From Ricordea florida (taxonomy: Eukaryota; Cnidaria; Anthozoa; Corallimorpharia; Ricordeidae), in the NCBI GenBank assembly GCA_949710005.1, contig OX453272.1, positions 5,945,673 to 6,009,672 on the forward strand: a stretch of DNA of 64,000 nt. Reading direction: 5' to 3'. The notes below the pieces were generated by a model. That model searched no databases and was not told the DNA's origin. It saw nothing but the letters and a program-made list of their open reading frames with translations. Below are positions 49,495-59,274 of the stretch, in pieces. A program made the position numbers and the translations under genes. Each line of letters starts with the position of its first letter. Position 1 is the first letter of the stretch.

Positions 49495-50808
49495 ATGTTG
49501 GCGCAAGAGGATTTCTACTTGATTCTTCCAAGCAACACGAGAAGTGCTCGTTTCATAGACAACAGACCCCATCACTACAAAATCGACTTACCTCAAGAAA
49601 TCGTGTTACAAGGAGATTGGGAAGTTGGACTGACCGAAGCGGTATTTCCCAAAACGTGGCGTCACACCCAAAAAATACCGTTGAGCGAAGAAGACAGGAT
49701 TTGGCAACTCGTTGACCAAGATAAAAATCCTCCTTTTGTGGCAAAACAACTTCCTCATGAACCGTATCCTGGTTACTACGAGGTGTTTGAATATGTGATT
49801 GATACCATGACCAATGATTTAGCAGAGGTTCAAATCACAACCAATTACGATCCAGTGTCAAGAAGGATTCGATGGACTATTCCAGCCAATCGAACTATTC
49901 GACTTCATCTATCCCTGGCCAGGCTTTTAGGTTTTATTGCTTTGACACATGCTGAGCTTCCAGAATTAGAACGCAAGTATACGGTGATTCCACCTTTCTT
50001 GAACAAACCGGATAATTTTAAAATACTTCCAGGTGATATTTGGTTTGAGATCAGCAGTGATATAGATGAAGGAATGGATGTGAATCTTCGTCCTTTTGTA
50101 GAAGCAACTGAGACCGATATGGACTTTTGCGTCAACAATATAAAGACGCAAAACATATGGTTATCAAGTCCTATTAATATGGTTGATTACTATACTCATC
50201 GGTTTCGTGTCATTTTGAGGAATCTATCCAACAATTCAATCTTTGATCAAATGTTTGGTATTGCTATGGCCTACGATCAAGGAAGATACCGTTTTAATCT
50301 TCAAGCAGGAGCTACATTCAGAATTTCGTTACCGTTTGCACGTATGCTTGGATTTCTCGATAACAATGACACCATTAGCACACCTTACAGAGATGGACGA
50401 TTTCGAATCGATTCTTCTCTTCCCTACTTGATGTTTGTGTGTTTACCTCAAGAAGAAGCTTGGTCGTTCTATATTGATCCACCACACGGGTTAAGGAAAT
50501 ACATCCCTGTTGCTTATCGACCCATCGAGTCTTTTTATATCGAATCGAATCTCGCCATTGAACCGTGGTTTGACGGGGGTAAAAAATCGCGCGTGATACG
50601 CTGGATTACGCCGGACGCAAGTGTTCAAGAAGGGGACTATGAACGTCAAATATTTCCCCGCATTCAGTACCACAAGCTTCATCAACAGCGTTTACGAGAA
50701 CTAGAAATTGTTTTAAAGACTGAAACTGGTAGTGAAGTTCCATTCTATTCAGGAACCGTGACGGTAACACTTCACTTCAGAAACAAGGCGCAATTTGTAC
50801 CAACATGA
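49495..50808 (+). CDS. E2 structural paralog 1 (LPSNT family)
   Basis: 437 residues from ATG 49495: FYLILPSNTRSARFIDNRPH, then GDWEVGLTEAVFPKTW. The segments LHLSLARLLGFIA and LPFARMLGFLDNND look like an internal duplication. The ending VTVTLHFRNK is shared with the next three genes. All four seem beta-rich and are probably virion components such as penton or spike, inferred from family and place. Its stop overlaps the next start as ATGA. Confidence 0.7.
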   Translation: MLAQEDFYLILPSNTRSARFIDNRPHHYKIDLPQEIVLQGDWEVGLTEAVFPKTWRHTQKIPLSEEDRIWQLVDQDKNPPFVAKQLPHEPYPGYYEVFEYVIDTMTNDLAEVQITTNYDPVSRRIRWTIPANRTIRLHLSLARLLGFIALTHAELPELERKYTVIPPFLNKPDNFKILPGDIWFEISSDIDEGMDVNLRPFVEATETDMDFCVNNIKTQNIWLSSPINMVDYYTHRFRVILRNLSNNSIFDQMFGIAMAYDQGRYRFNLQAGATFRISLPFARMLGFLDNNDTISTPYRDGRFRIDSSLPYLMFVCLPQEEAWSFYIDPPHGLRKYIPVAYRPIESFYIESNLAIEPWFDGGKKSRVIRWITPDASVQEGDYERQIFPRIQYHKLHQQRLRELEIVLKTETGSEVPFYSGTVTVTLHFRNKAQFVPT

Positions 50809-51815
50809 CTGAAACGTCTCCATCGGATTTTTATCTCTATTTACCGAGTAATACAAGCATAGACACGTATCCCGACAATGGTCCCACTGGATTTACAATC
50901 AATCTACCCAACACACTGGAATTGAACGGTGAATGGGAAGTGGCCTTAGCCGGTATCGTCTACCCTCATTCGTGGGTCAACATTGCACCCGTGGATGACA
51001 AGACTAAGATTCAACCCAATCATGTGGGAAAAATTATGGCTTTACTTAGTGTGGAGCGCAGACCTGATAACTACCGGGATAAACCCGGGTACTTCAATGA
51101 TTATGTACCAGTCTATTTGGCTGAAGGTAACAACCAAACGATAAGGGATGTCATGAGAGGAGTCGATTATGCCTTACGAAAAGAATTTGGAGATGATGTG
51201 GCCAGGGAAGAATGGCAAATCAAAGACCTGGATGGGCATACAGAAGTGAAGATAAAAAAAATGTCAGGATTGGCCTTTAACAGATATCTGTACAAAGCTC
51301 TCGAACTTGAACATTTCACACGACCTGGTTATGTCGACACTTCTCCTTTATATGGTGGTCTTGATGGCGATTTTTCAACACGTCCGTACGATACTAGCAG
51401 TTATGCCATTTTTGGATGGGATAACAGTTACACTCCTGCTGATCTACCTGATGAGCCTGACTATGCGGATTATAGATTTAAAAGCAACTCGAATGACATC
51501 GTGCATTGGTTTATCGGTGCAAAAGATGGTAGAGCTGGAGGTCTCAGTTTTCAAACCATGTACATTTACTCGGATGTGGTGGAAACACAGATCGTGGGAG
51601 ATGTGCGAGCCAACGTGCTTCGTGTGATTGCCCCAAGAGGAGAACCGAACGAGATTTTTCATGAAAATTTTAGCAATCTCTATTACAGCCGTGTTCGATT
51701 AACCCGTTTGAACACCATCGAAGTCCTTTTAAGAGGCGACACAGGAGAACCCATCGCATTTAAAGGAGGCGTCGTCACGATCACGTTACATTTTCGGAAA
51801 AAAAAGAATGAATGA
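50805..51815 (+). CDS. E2 structural paralog 2 (LPSNT family)
   Basis: 336 residues: FYLYLPSNTSIDTYPDNGPT, NGEWEVALAGIVYPHSWVN, then a conserved C-terminal block (YIYSDVVETQIVGDVRANVL, RVIAPRGEP, VVTITLHFRKKK). The start overlaps the previous stop as ATGA. The stop overlaps the next start by 8 bp. Confidence 0.7.
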   Translation: MTETSPSDFYLYLPSNTSIDTYPDNGPTGFTINLPNTLELNGEWEVALAGIVYPHSWVNIAPVDDKTKIQPNHVGKIMALLSVERRPDNYRDKPGYFNDYVPVYLAEGNNQTIRDVMRGVDYALRKEFGDDVAREEWQIKDLDGHTEVKIKKMSGLAFNRYLYKALELEHFTRPGYVDTSPLYGGLDGDFSTRPYDTSSYAIFGWDNSYTPADLPDEPDYADYRFKSNSNDIVHWFIGAKDGRAGGLSFQTMYIYSDVVETQIVGDVRANVLRVIAPRGEPNEIFHENFSNLYYSRVRLTRLNTIEVLLRGDTGEPIAFKGGVVTITLHFRKKKNE

Positions 51816-52736
51816 CGATTTTTACTTGTTTCTCCCGAGCAACGCAAGTACTGATATTTATCCGCAGAACAATCCATCCAGTTTTGAAATTGTTTTACCC
51901 AACACCTACGATTTGCACGGAGATGACTGGCAAGTGGCCTTGGCTAGTATTGTTTACCCACATACATGGGTAAATATGGGTGAAGGGTACACACCGGAGA
52001 GTCTGTTCTTTGCTAGAATTGGTAGCCCGAGAAGACCTAAAAGATTTAATCTTGATATTTATGGTGATGAAAAGTGGGTTCCTCTTCACGTGGGCGAGGG
52101 ACACTACCGAAATGTCAAAGATGTGTTTGAAGGTATGGCCGGGCGTTGAGATTCAAGTTTGGCAAAGAATTGTCAGATCGAGAGTTCGCCTTTACGTACG
52201 AAGATAATCATCCAACCATTACCATACGGAGACCTTCCATTCTGGCTATTAATCCCTATCTCATGAGGAAATTAGAAATTCAACAGACCTTCCCCGATCT
52301 TTCTTGGACAAGGCGTCATTTCCCTCAAAGCGGTTACGATACAGATAAGTTTGATAGTACGTTTCTGGTGTTGGGAGTGGACGAAACAAAGGAACAATAC
52401 CGCGACGGTACGGACGAATTTTGGATGGCTACCACCCTCGATAAACCGCTTGCATGGTTTTTGACGACCATCTCTTTTCAAACCATCTACATTTATTCGG
52501 ATATAGTGGCTTCCCAAGTCGTTGGAGATGTGCGTGCCAATATCTTACGTGTGGTGGCACCCCGAGGTGAACCGGGACAAATCATTCACGAGAATTTTTT
52601 CAATCTTTCCTACCATGACGTCCGTTTAAAATCCTTTAACACGATTACGATCTTTTTAAGAGGAGACACGGGCAATCCGATTCCATTTTTGCATGGTGTG
52701 GTACAAGTGACATTGCATTTCCGGAAAAAACGATGA
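51808..52736 (+). pseudogene. E2 structural paralog 3 (LPSNT family), frameshifted
   Basis: Starts FYLFLPSNASTDIYPQNNPS and DDWQVALASIVYPHTWVN, closest to paralog 2. The frame shifts by one base near 52137-52146 at a G run and then continues with FKFGKELSDREF and the shared block (YIYSDIVASQVVGDVRANIL, VVQVTLHFRKKR). The stop overlaps the next start as ATGA. Confidence 0.7.
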
Positions 52737-53629
52737 CCGCCGTGACCGAAGGTAGCTTTTACATGATTTTACCGAGCAATACCGCGACAACCAATAATCA
52801 AACCAACAGACCGGGGAACTATACTATCGAACTTCCCGAAAGACTTTATATGGATGCATCCTGGAGCGTGGCACTCGTCAATCTTATTTATGTCAATCAC
52901 TATGCCGAAGGCGAGGGTGCTTACATTGTCTACGTGGTGATACAAGATGATGATGATGATGACCCCCTATACGACGATCATTTTCATCTAGGAAGAAAGG
53001 GTGCCACGACGACTGGGGCCATTTTCCAGATCATTCACGATGAACTCAGCATGATTGCGAATCTAATCCGCGTGAACCTTGACGACTACGTGACCATCGA
53101 AAATAATCCGGAAACAGAAACAGTGTCCATGATTGAATTGAAGAAGAAAACAAGATTGGGATTCAGTATCCCTCTAGCTAAAGTGCTTGGATTCCTTTCA
53201 CCCCAACTGAGTCTCAGAAGTTACCAATACATTGAAGGCAAAAGTGGGAATAGCAGAGCCCTTTTGACCCAAGACCGTCTCATGTTACCCGAACGAATGG
53301 ATGCAACCGCGCACTTCATGCCTGAACACAAAGTGAATTTGAGTGAAACGGCACGGTACAAACCTCGCAACCTATTTGTGTATACGGATATCGTGGAACC
53401 TCATCCTGTGGGCAACATCAATGCGAATCTACTGAGAGTCGTTCCGGCGATTTCCAAAGAACCGGTGGTGAATCAAGATTTTGTGATACCCATGTATTTC
53501 AACTTGTCTCAAACACACATTAATTCTATCAGTATCCTCATAGCAGATGACGCAGGACAAGAAATTCCATTTGTAGACTCTGCTATCCAAGTCACGTTAC
53601 ATTTCAGAAGAGACCGACTACCTCATTAA
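52733..53629 (+). CDS. E2 structural paralog 4 (LPSNT family)
   Basis: 298 residues: FYMILPSNTATTNNQTNRPG, DASWSVALVNLIYVNHYAEG, a poly-Asp insert (QDDDDDDPLYDD), IPLAKVLGFLSP, and the end block FVYTDIVEPHPVGNINANLL and IQVTLHFRRDR. More diverged than paralogs 2 and 3. Confidence 0.7.
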   Translation: MTAVTEGSFYMILPSNTATTNNQTNRPGNYTIELPERLYMDASWSVALVNLIYVNHYAEGEGAYIVYVVIQDDDDDDPLYDDHFHLGRKGATTTGAIFQIIHDELSMIANLIRVNLDDYVTIENNPETETVSMIELKKKTRLGFSIPLAKVLGFLSPQLSLRSYQYIEGKSGNSRALLTQDRLMLPERMDATAHFMPEHKVNLSETARYKPRNLFVYTDIVEPHPVGNINANLLRVVPAISKEPVVNQDFVIPMYFNLSQTHINSISILIADDAGQEIPFVDSAIQVTLHFRRDRLPH

Positions 53630-53706
53630 GTGTCCTTATAACGGATGCCCCAGGACAAGTCATACCATTTGTAGACAGGTCACGTTACGCTTCAGAAGAC
53701 GACTTT
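53630..53706 (+). repeat. decayed partial copy of a paralog 3' end
   Basis: About 70 bp resembling the 3' end of paralog 4 (53535-53613): a GTCCTTATAACGGATGC start, CATTTGTAGAC and a final AGGTCACGTTACGCTTCAGA. It lacks a few bases and any start, so it is the stump of a fifth copy or a tandem duplication. Confidence 0.6.
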
Positions 53707-54321
53707 ATGAATCCCCCACCTTACGTCATTCCCATGAGACAAGCAGGAGGAGGACCGATCACCGTATTCAGAGGTGCCCCTGTACCGCGTACTCAACGCG
53801 GACATGGTTTAGGAGCTGTATTCCGTAGCATTGGTCGGCCTGTCAGACCCTTGGCCTCGAAAGCGGCCTCGAAACTGGCACCCGTCGCTAAGAGAACGGC
53901 TAAAAGAGTAGCCAAACAAGCGGCGAAAAAAGCACTGAAAACCGGTGTTGCTGTTGCTGGCGATGTTCTTTCAGGAAAAAGGTTAAAGACAGCGGCCAAA
54001 CAAAGAACCAAAGAAACCTTGCAAAAAAGCAAACAAGAGTTGACGGCCAAAGCAAAATCGGCTTTGATGGCCAAAGCAAAATCGGTTTTGGCACCCCCGA
54101 GAAAAACAACAAGAACGAAATCGGCCCCACCACCTAGTAAGCGCCGACGAGTTGCCGGAAGGAGGAAACCAAAGGGCAAAACATTGCAAACAGGAGGAAG
54201 ACGTGTAAGAGCAAGAAGAATGATGAAAGGAACACCCCAAGCAAGACGATTCATGCGTCAACTACGAATGATGCGACGCCAAACGCGGCGTCGTCCTCGA
54301 CGAAGAGACATTTTCGGATAA
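53707..54321 (+). CDS. E2 highly basic core-like protein
   Basis: 204 residues, strongly Lys/Arg-rich. A short N-terminal part (RGHGLGAVFRSIGRPVRPLA) is followed by Ala/Lys-rich helices (SKLAPVAKRTAKRVAKQAAK), an AKAKSALMAKAKSV repeat and an Arg-rich tail ending RRRPRRRDIFG. It likely condenses DNA or packs inside the capsid, as do adenovirus core proteins and Polinton relatives; this is inference from composition and position just before the capsid gene. Confidence 0.7.
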   Translation: MNPPPYVIPMRQAGGGPITVFRGAPVPRTQRGHGLGAVFRSIGRPVRPLASKAASKLAPVAKRTAKRVAKQAAKKALKTGVAVAGDVLSGKRLKTAAKQRTKETLQKSKQELTAKAKSALMAKAKSVLAPPRKTTRTKSAPPPSKRRRVAGRRKPKGKTLQTGGRRVRARRMMKGTPQARRFMRQLRMMRRQTRRRPRRRDIFG

Positions 54322-54334
54322 ATTGACTTCTAGC

Positions 54335-54342
54335 TATAAAAA
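54335..54342 (+). promoter_or_regulatory. TATA box before E2 capsid gene
   Basis: TATAAAAA 49 bp before the ATG at 54384. Confidence 0.55.
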
Positions 54343-54383
54343 CCTATCATTTGAGATCAGGAAACGACGACGACAACATCATC

Positions 54384-56087
54384 ATGAATTTAGAGCAAAG
54401 TCCTAAACACTATGCCTCAGGGCATGGTGGAAATTCTGCTTTGGAATTGTTCGAGTTACCACCTACTGACACATCGGTCCTAAGTGCTCGTTGGCAACCG
54501 TATCATCCCGAAGCAAGAATTCAGCGTGGGAGTCCCATTGAATTCAACATTGAAACAACGCCCGACTACATTGACCTGTCCAAGTGTTACATTAAATTCA
54601 AGGTCAAAGTCACCAAAGAAAATGGCGATAGTCTTGATGACAAGAAATGCATCCCAGTCAACAATTTCATGCACAGCATCATCAAGCAGATGTCCATCAA
54701 GCTCAACAACACCCTGGTCACTCAACAAAATGACACGTATGCCTACAAAGCTTACATTGAAAATTTGCTGAGTTATCCGAGCGACAGCGCTGAATCGTAC
54801 ATGACCTGTGTGTTGTGGTACCTTGTGTCGCGTTCTAGCGCAGCGTTCAACCAACACACGTAGCTAATAGTCTTTCCGTGTTTAATGGTGAAAACTATGA
54901 CAAATAAATAAGTACAAATAATGATGGCTAACAGAAAGAAAACAAGTAGAAACGAAAATACAGCAGAAACAGCGGGCTGAAAGTAAAACTTACGTTTGAA
55001 ATCCCTGTAAGGCGAACCAGAGAAAGGTATAAATGAAACGTAACGAGACTGTAAACAGCTAAACTACATACGCGTCTGTTCGAGTGCGACCACGAGGTCT
55101 CGTCCGAAAAGTCCTGGGGATAAAGTGAGACCCAGGGCCTCCCTGATTAAACTCAACAAAAACGTCATTTCAGGAAAGTCACACCTTGATGAAGCAGGAA
55201 AATTTGAACTAACAGAAACAACCGCCGCTACTGCTGGTGCGGAAGTTGATAACTTGAAAGCAAGACAACTGTTCACTGATACAAGCAAGATCGTGCAAAT
55301 GCAAGGCACTCCGGCCCATGCTCTGTTCCACACAGACAAGTACCTGGTGGGAAATGTAGACATGAACATACGCATTGACATAAACTCGGAAGCCTTTTGT
55401 CTCATGTCGGTAGCTGGTACAGAAAAACTGAAAATCGTGGATTGTGAATTCATGGTGCGTTATGTGAAAATCAGTGATTCCGTGCGTTTGAGACACCTGA
55501 ACATCATGACAGGAAGAGGGGTACCACGACCCTTACCCGCTCTGTACCATTTGGAAAGAGGAGATGTGCAAGCCTACAACATTGCTTCAGGACAAGCCAG
55601 CTTCCAGAAGAATGATCTGTTCTTGGGCAAAATACCCCGACGTGTGGTGGTGGGGTTGGTACGAAACGATGCCTACGTGGGTAACAAAGGTCGCAACCCC
55701 TTTAATTTCCAGCTGTATGGTCTGAAATCATTGAAGCTGTTAGTCAATGGAGAAGAATATCCAAGCCCTGCTATTGAGTTGGATGACAATGGTAATGTGA
55801 ATGGTTACAATTCACTGCTGTTAGGAGGTGGAACCATGCACCGAGGCCCTGGTCTGCAAATAAAACGAAATGATTGGTCTGAAGGATTTGCCCTGTTCAT
55901 GTGGGACTTAACTCCAGACGGAAGCGGGGCTGCCTTTCACATGCATCCAGAGTACAGAGGACAAGTCACCATAAAAGGTGTGTTCGTAGAACCCACCGGC
56001 ACAGTGTTCACGTTGATTGTCTACGGAGAGTATGTGGACGTCATGGAAATTGATGCGAACAAGAACGTGACCTATGACCTGGCCTGA
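54384..56087 (+). CDS. E2 major capsid protein, interrupted by about 350 bp
   Basis: The first part (54384-54821) carries ALELFELPPTDTSVLSARWQ, GSPIEFNIETTPDYIDLSKC and YIENLLSYPSDSAESYMTC, ending CVLWY, the N-terminal jelly-roll half of the Polinton capsid family (F54H12.2-like proteins). The second part resumes near 55174 (HLDEAGKFELTET) and runs to FTLIVYGEYVDVMEIDANKN at 56087. Between them lies non-coding sequence with a TAG at 54861-54863 and an ATTTCAG acceptor-like end at 55167-55173. It is an intron or an insertion. Confidence 0.78.
54822..55173 (+). other. non-coding interruption of the E2 capsid gene
   Basis: AT-rich, no continuity with the capsid frame. The right edge has a branch-like CTGATTAAAC and ATTTCAG. 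The left edge has no strong donor in the matching phase, so an intron is possible but not proven. No clear inverted repeats or target-site duplication were found for a transposon. Confidence 0.45.
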
Positions 56088-56092
56088 ACACC

Positions 56093-56657
56093 ATGTTGCA
56101 CACCAACGAATTGAAGATATTAAGTATGCGTGATCCGTGCATTGCTTCGACATTTCTGGGGGTTTTTCCAAGCGATCGATTACCCAAACGAATCCGCACG
56201 TATCCCGCTTCCCTCATTGCCAATACAGATCCTGCCAGTCAACCAGGACAGCATTGGATTGCCATGTATTTCCCAGACAAGACCCAAAACGAATTTTTTT
56301 GATAGCTACGGACTGCCGCCCACTTTTTACACGGATGCTTTCACCAAGTACTTGGCCAAAGGAAACAAAAGAACCATACGCAGCAAGAAAACCCTGCAGT
56401 CCCTCAATTCGTCCGTGTGTGGTTATTATTGCCTTTATTATTTGTATTTTCGAAGCAGAGGCAAGAGTTTAAAAACCATCGAACAATGTTTCACCCCGAG
56501 CAATAAGCAAGCCAACGACAAGCACGTGGAAGCGTTTATCAAACATCATTTGTCACGTCGTCGTCGTCGTTGTTGTCGTCAAACCATGCGTGACATGGCT
56601 TGTAATCAATGTAATGTGTCAAGAAAACAATGTTGTAGTAATCGTTGTAGAAAATAA
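56093..56657 (+). pseudogene. E2 adenain-like cysteine protease, one-base shift
   Basis: Ulp1/adenovirus-type maturation protease. His is in PGQHWIAMYF, Asp in FFDSYGLPP, Gln and Cys in LQSLNSSVCGYYCLYYL, in the order H-D-Q-C. The frame from ATG 56093 stops at a TGA inside a T7 run (56294-56300); the rest continues in the +1 frame. The Arg/Cys-rich tail is unusual. It would process capsid proteins. It follows the capsid gene by 5 bp. Confidence 0.8.
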
Positions 56658-56689
56658 AAAAGTGGAAGGTGAACCCAAGATTCATTTGT

Positions 56690-57352
56690 ATGTGTGCAAC
56701 CATGTCATCCGTTTACGACGAACCCATGTTTAAAACACCATGCAGCATGATCATTGCGGGACCCAGCCAATGCGGAAAAACCACGTTCACTAGACAATTA
56801 TTACGGCATGCCGGACAGATTTTTGACCGAGCCCCTAAACGCATCGTCTACTGTTACGGAGAACCTCAACCGTGTTTTCAGGAAATGCAACGAGAAGGGA
56901 TTCACTTTCATAAAGGCATCCCTTCAAACATCCACATGTTATTTCCTCGTCATCAAAGACCTGGTATTTTGGTGTTGGATGATTTGATGCGCGATTGCGG
57001 GGAGGATCAACACATTCTGGATCTCTTCACTAGAGGATCTCATCACAACGATGTGACTTGTATCTATTTGACGCAAAATCTATTTCCACCAGGCAAATAC
57101 GCGCGCACCATTTCTCTCAACACGCATTATGTGGTGGCCTTTAAGAATCCAAGAGATGCGGTGGGTGTTCGCAACTTGGCACAACAAGCTTATCCTGGAC
57201 GTGTCCCTTTTATCATGGAATGTTTTCACGATGCGACGAACAAACCGTACGGTTACCTCTTGTTTGATCTTCATCCATCGTCTCCCGATGATCTACGTCT
57301 TCGCACCGACATTTTAGAAGGACCAACCATTATTTACAAAGAAAATAAATAA
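56690..57352 (+). CDS. E2 genome-packaging ATPase (FtsK/HerA type)
   Basis: P-loop ATPase. Walker A is IIAGPSQCGKTTFTRQLL, Walker B is PGILVLDDLMRD, followed by CIYLTQNLFPPGK. ATG at 56690 or 56702; the second is closer to the family start. It would package the genome, as in adenovirus-like and giant-virus A32 systems. Intact, 220 residues, downstream of the protease as usual. Confidence 0.9.
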   Translation: MCATMSSVYDEPMFKTPCSMIIAGPSQCGKTTFTRQLLRHAGQIFDRAPKRIVYCYGEPQPCFQEMQREGIHFHKGIPSNIHMLFPRHQRPGILVLDDLMRDCGEDQHILDLFTRGSHHNDVTCIYLTQNLFPPGKYARTISLNTHYVVAFKNPRDAVGVRNLAQQAYPGRVPFIMECFHDATNKPYGYLLFDLHPSSPDDLRLRTDILEGPTIIYKENK

Positions 57353-57396
57353 GTCACGTTAGACTAATCAATATCATTTGTTTCCACTGCGTCATC

Positions 57397-58392
57397 ATGG
57401 CAACGTGGCCTACCGATGAAGAAGGGCGTTTACTGACCTTAGGCGTGGACGATTTCGCTACCCAAGAAATTTTCGAGGAAATACGGGCAGCAAGTAGCGC
57501 TGCCAGTGACGAGTTTGATGCCAATCGATATTTTCGTGACAGCTTTGGAGATTCGGCAGTCAACCGTTCTCTACAACAAGAAGCATCTGCACCTCTAGGT
57601 TTTGATCCTTTGACAGCTTCTGTCGCGAGCACCTTTGGATTTGGAGCCCCTGCCGGAACACCACCCCACTTGAGAAACATTTCTTCCACCGGTGTAGGGT
57701 TAGCTTCAGCACCTACAAGACCTCAACAACCAAGTAGGGTCGGGCGCAAAGGAACACCGCCAACGGGACCGCTTCGTTCACCCCGATTGACAACATTACG
57801 AACACCCCCACGTAATATTGGAGAGGTAGGAGTAGGAGTCACATCACGCACCACGTCCGTTGTCACCCGGACCGGTGTTCCGCCAGTTCAGCTACCCCCA
57901 GCACGTTCCATTGGAGAGGCAGGTGTAGGCTTTTCATCACCCATCACTCTCATTTCACCCGGTCCAACAGGGCCTCGACCTGCTACACCTCTCGGAACAT
58001 CCACACCTATCGCTCCAAGAAGAACAACGCCAAGACGACTGCGAGGACAGCGAATACAACAACAACGACAACAACGTCGTATTCGAAGAATTCGTCGTCA
58101 AACACGTCCTCCTCCTCCAACTGAAACAGGAGCGCGACGTGACGCCGCAAGGTCAGCCAGTGAAACAGGAACGCGACGTGACGCCACAAGTTCAGCCAGG
58201 ACACGTGTACGACGAGTACGTGCTACTCCACGAACTCAACAAACCGTACAAAATCTACAACAACAAGCCGACGACGCAGTCAGAGAAGGACGTATTGCTG
58301 CAGTGACCGAAACAAGAACCGTCACAACCACCTACAAAGGAGCCAATCAACAGCCTCGAGTCACTCGAGTCTCTACACGTCAAACGCAATGA
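57397..58392 (+). CDS. E2 disordered Pro/Thr/Arg-rich protein
   Basis: 331 residues. The acidic N-terminal 70 residues (GVDDFATQEIFEEIRAASSA) look folded. Three spaced repeats follow (NISSTGVGLASA, NIGEVGVGVTSR, SIGEAGVGFSSP), then an Arg/Gln-rich tract and two ETG-RRDA repeats. The short repeats separated by linkers suggest binding several copies of a partner, perhaps capsid or DNA. No family recognised. Confidence 0.6.
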   Translation: MATWPTDEEGRLLTLGVDDFATQEIFEEIRAASSAASDEFDANRYFRDSFGDSAVNRSLQQEASAPLGFDPLTASVASTFGFGAPAGTPPHLRNISSTGVGLASAPTRPQQPSRVGRKGTPPTGPLRSPRLTTLRTPPRNIGEVGVGVTSRTTSVVTRTGVPPVQLPPARSIGEAGVGFSSPITLISPGPTGPRPATPLGTSTPIAPRRTTPRRLRGQRIQQQRQQRRIRRIRRQTRPPPPTETGARRDAARSASETGTRRDATSSARTRVRRVRATPRTQQTVQNLQQQADDAVREGRIAAVTETRTVTTTYKGANQQPRVTRVSTRQTQ

Positions 58393-58430
58393 ATCAAAAA
58401 ACGGTTTGATCGTTTGCATCAGTCGCAACG

Positions 58431-58844
58431 ATGTGTCAAGTAGATAACAACGACGATAAGAGCTGTCAGGTTAAAAACGTGTTGCTCACCACGTTATTGA
58501 CGCTACCCAGTCAAAGCGAGCAACTCGAGCTGTTGAAAATGGCAACCCTCGATGAATTGGATGTCATCTCCAATTCCTGCATCAATCTTCTAACCACCAT
58601 CTTCGGATTAGAAACTCGCATGGCTGATAGAATTTGCAAGTACAAGGAACTTCTCTATTGGGAATACCTGCAAGGTCAGCAAGAAGAAGAAGACGATGAC
58701 GAAGAATTTTCTTCCTCCGTAGCCACACCACTACCACCACCGCCACCAGCACGACCACCAGTCAAGAAACGTAAAACCTCCTCTGCCACCACGACTACCA
58801 AGAAGAAGAAGAAAACAAGCCAGAACAAGAAAACAGAGAGTTAA
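58431..58844 (+). CDS. E2 helical protein, paralog of 58882 gene
   Basis: 137 residues. KMATLDELDVISNSCINLLT aligns with the KATKGQIDMLSEISLNLLKG region of the next gene, so the two are diverged tandem duplicates. Its C-terminus is acidic, then Pro-rich and Lys-rich, instead of hydrophobic. Confidence 0.6.
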   Translation: MCQVDNNDDKSCQVKNVLLTTLLTLPSQSEQLELLKMATLDELDVISNSCINLLTTIFGLETRMADRICKYKELLYWEYLQGQQEEEDDDEEFSSSVATPLPPPPPARPPVKKRKTSSATTTTKKKKKTSQNKKTES

Positions 58845-58881
58845 AAAACAACAAGCACACCTTGATTGCAACCATTCAAGC

Positions 58882-59232
58882 ATGGAACGTTTAGGAAGAA
58901 ACGCGGATTTTTTACGGCGCTTTATACGTGCCAAAGTGCCTGAACGTAAGCGTCTCGTCCAAAAAGCGACCAAAGGTCAAATCGATATGTTGAGCGAAAT
59001 CTCTTTGAACTTGTTAAAAGGAGTCATTCCGTTGAAACGTCCAGTATTTTTGAAATTGAAACGCGAAGCCAACAAGATCAGATCCTTGGCCAAGAAAAAA
59101 GCATCCGTCAAACAAAGGAAACGCATCTTAAATCAACGTGGTGGATTTTTAATCACACTGGCTTCCATTCTAACCCCGGTCCTGGTAGGTTTAGCAGCCG
59201 AAGAAGCGGTGAGACATTCCCGAGGAGAATAA
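58882..59232 (+). CDS. E2 conserved small basic membrane protein
   Basis: 116 residues, Lys/Arg-rich, with QRGGFLITLASILTPVLVGL as a C-terminal membrane segment. I recognise the pattern (histone-like basic helices, then KGGFL and a hydrophobic end) from small proteins in many invertebrate Polintons. Role unknown, perhaps membrane disruption or DNA packing. Confidence 0.65.
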   Translation: MERLGRNADFLRRFIRAKVPERKRLVQKATKGQIDMLSEISLNLLKGVIPLKRPVFLKLKREANKIRSLAKKKASVKQRKRILNQRGGFLITLASILTPVLVGLAAEEAVRHSRGE

Positions 59233-59235
59233 AAG

Positions 59236-59242
59236 TATAAAC
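59236..59242 (+). promoter_or_regulatory. TATA box before 59275 gene
   Basis: TATAAAC 33 bp before the ATG at 59275. Confidence 0.5.
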
Positions 59243-59274
59243 GTAGACATATTGGTAACATTTTCCACAACACC

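Noticed and set aside
53793-54261. Minus-strand frames over the basic core-like gene
   Set aside because: Leu/Pro/Ala-rich complements of a Lys/Arg/Ala-rich gene, a common antisense artefact.
54480-54857. Minus-strand 125-codon frame over the capsid N-terminus
   Set aside because: Antisense to conserved capsid motifs, no domain.
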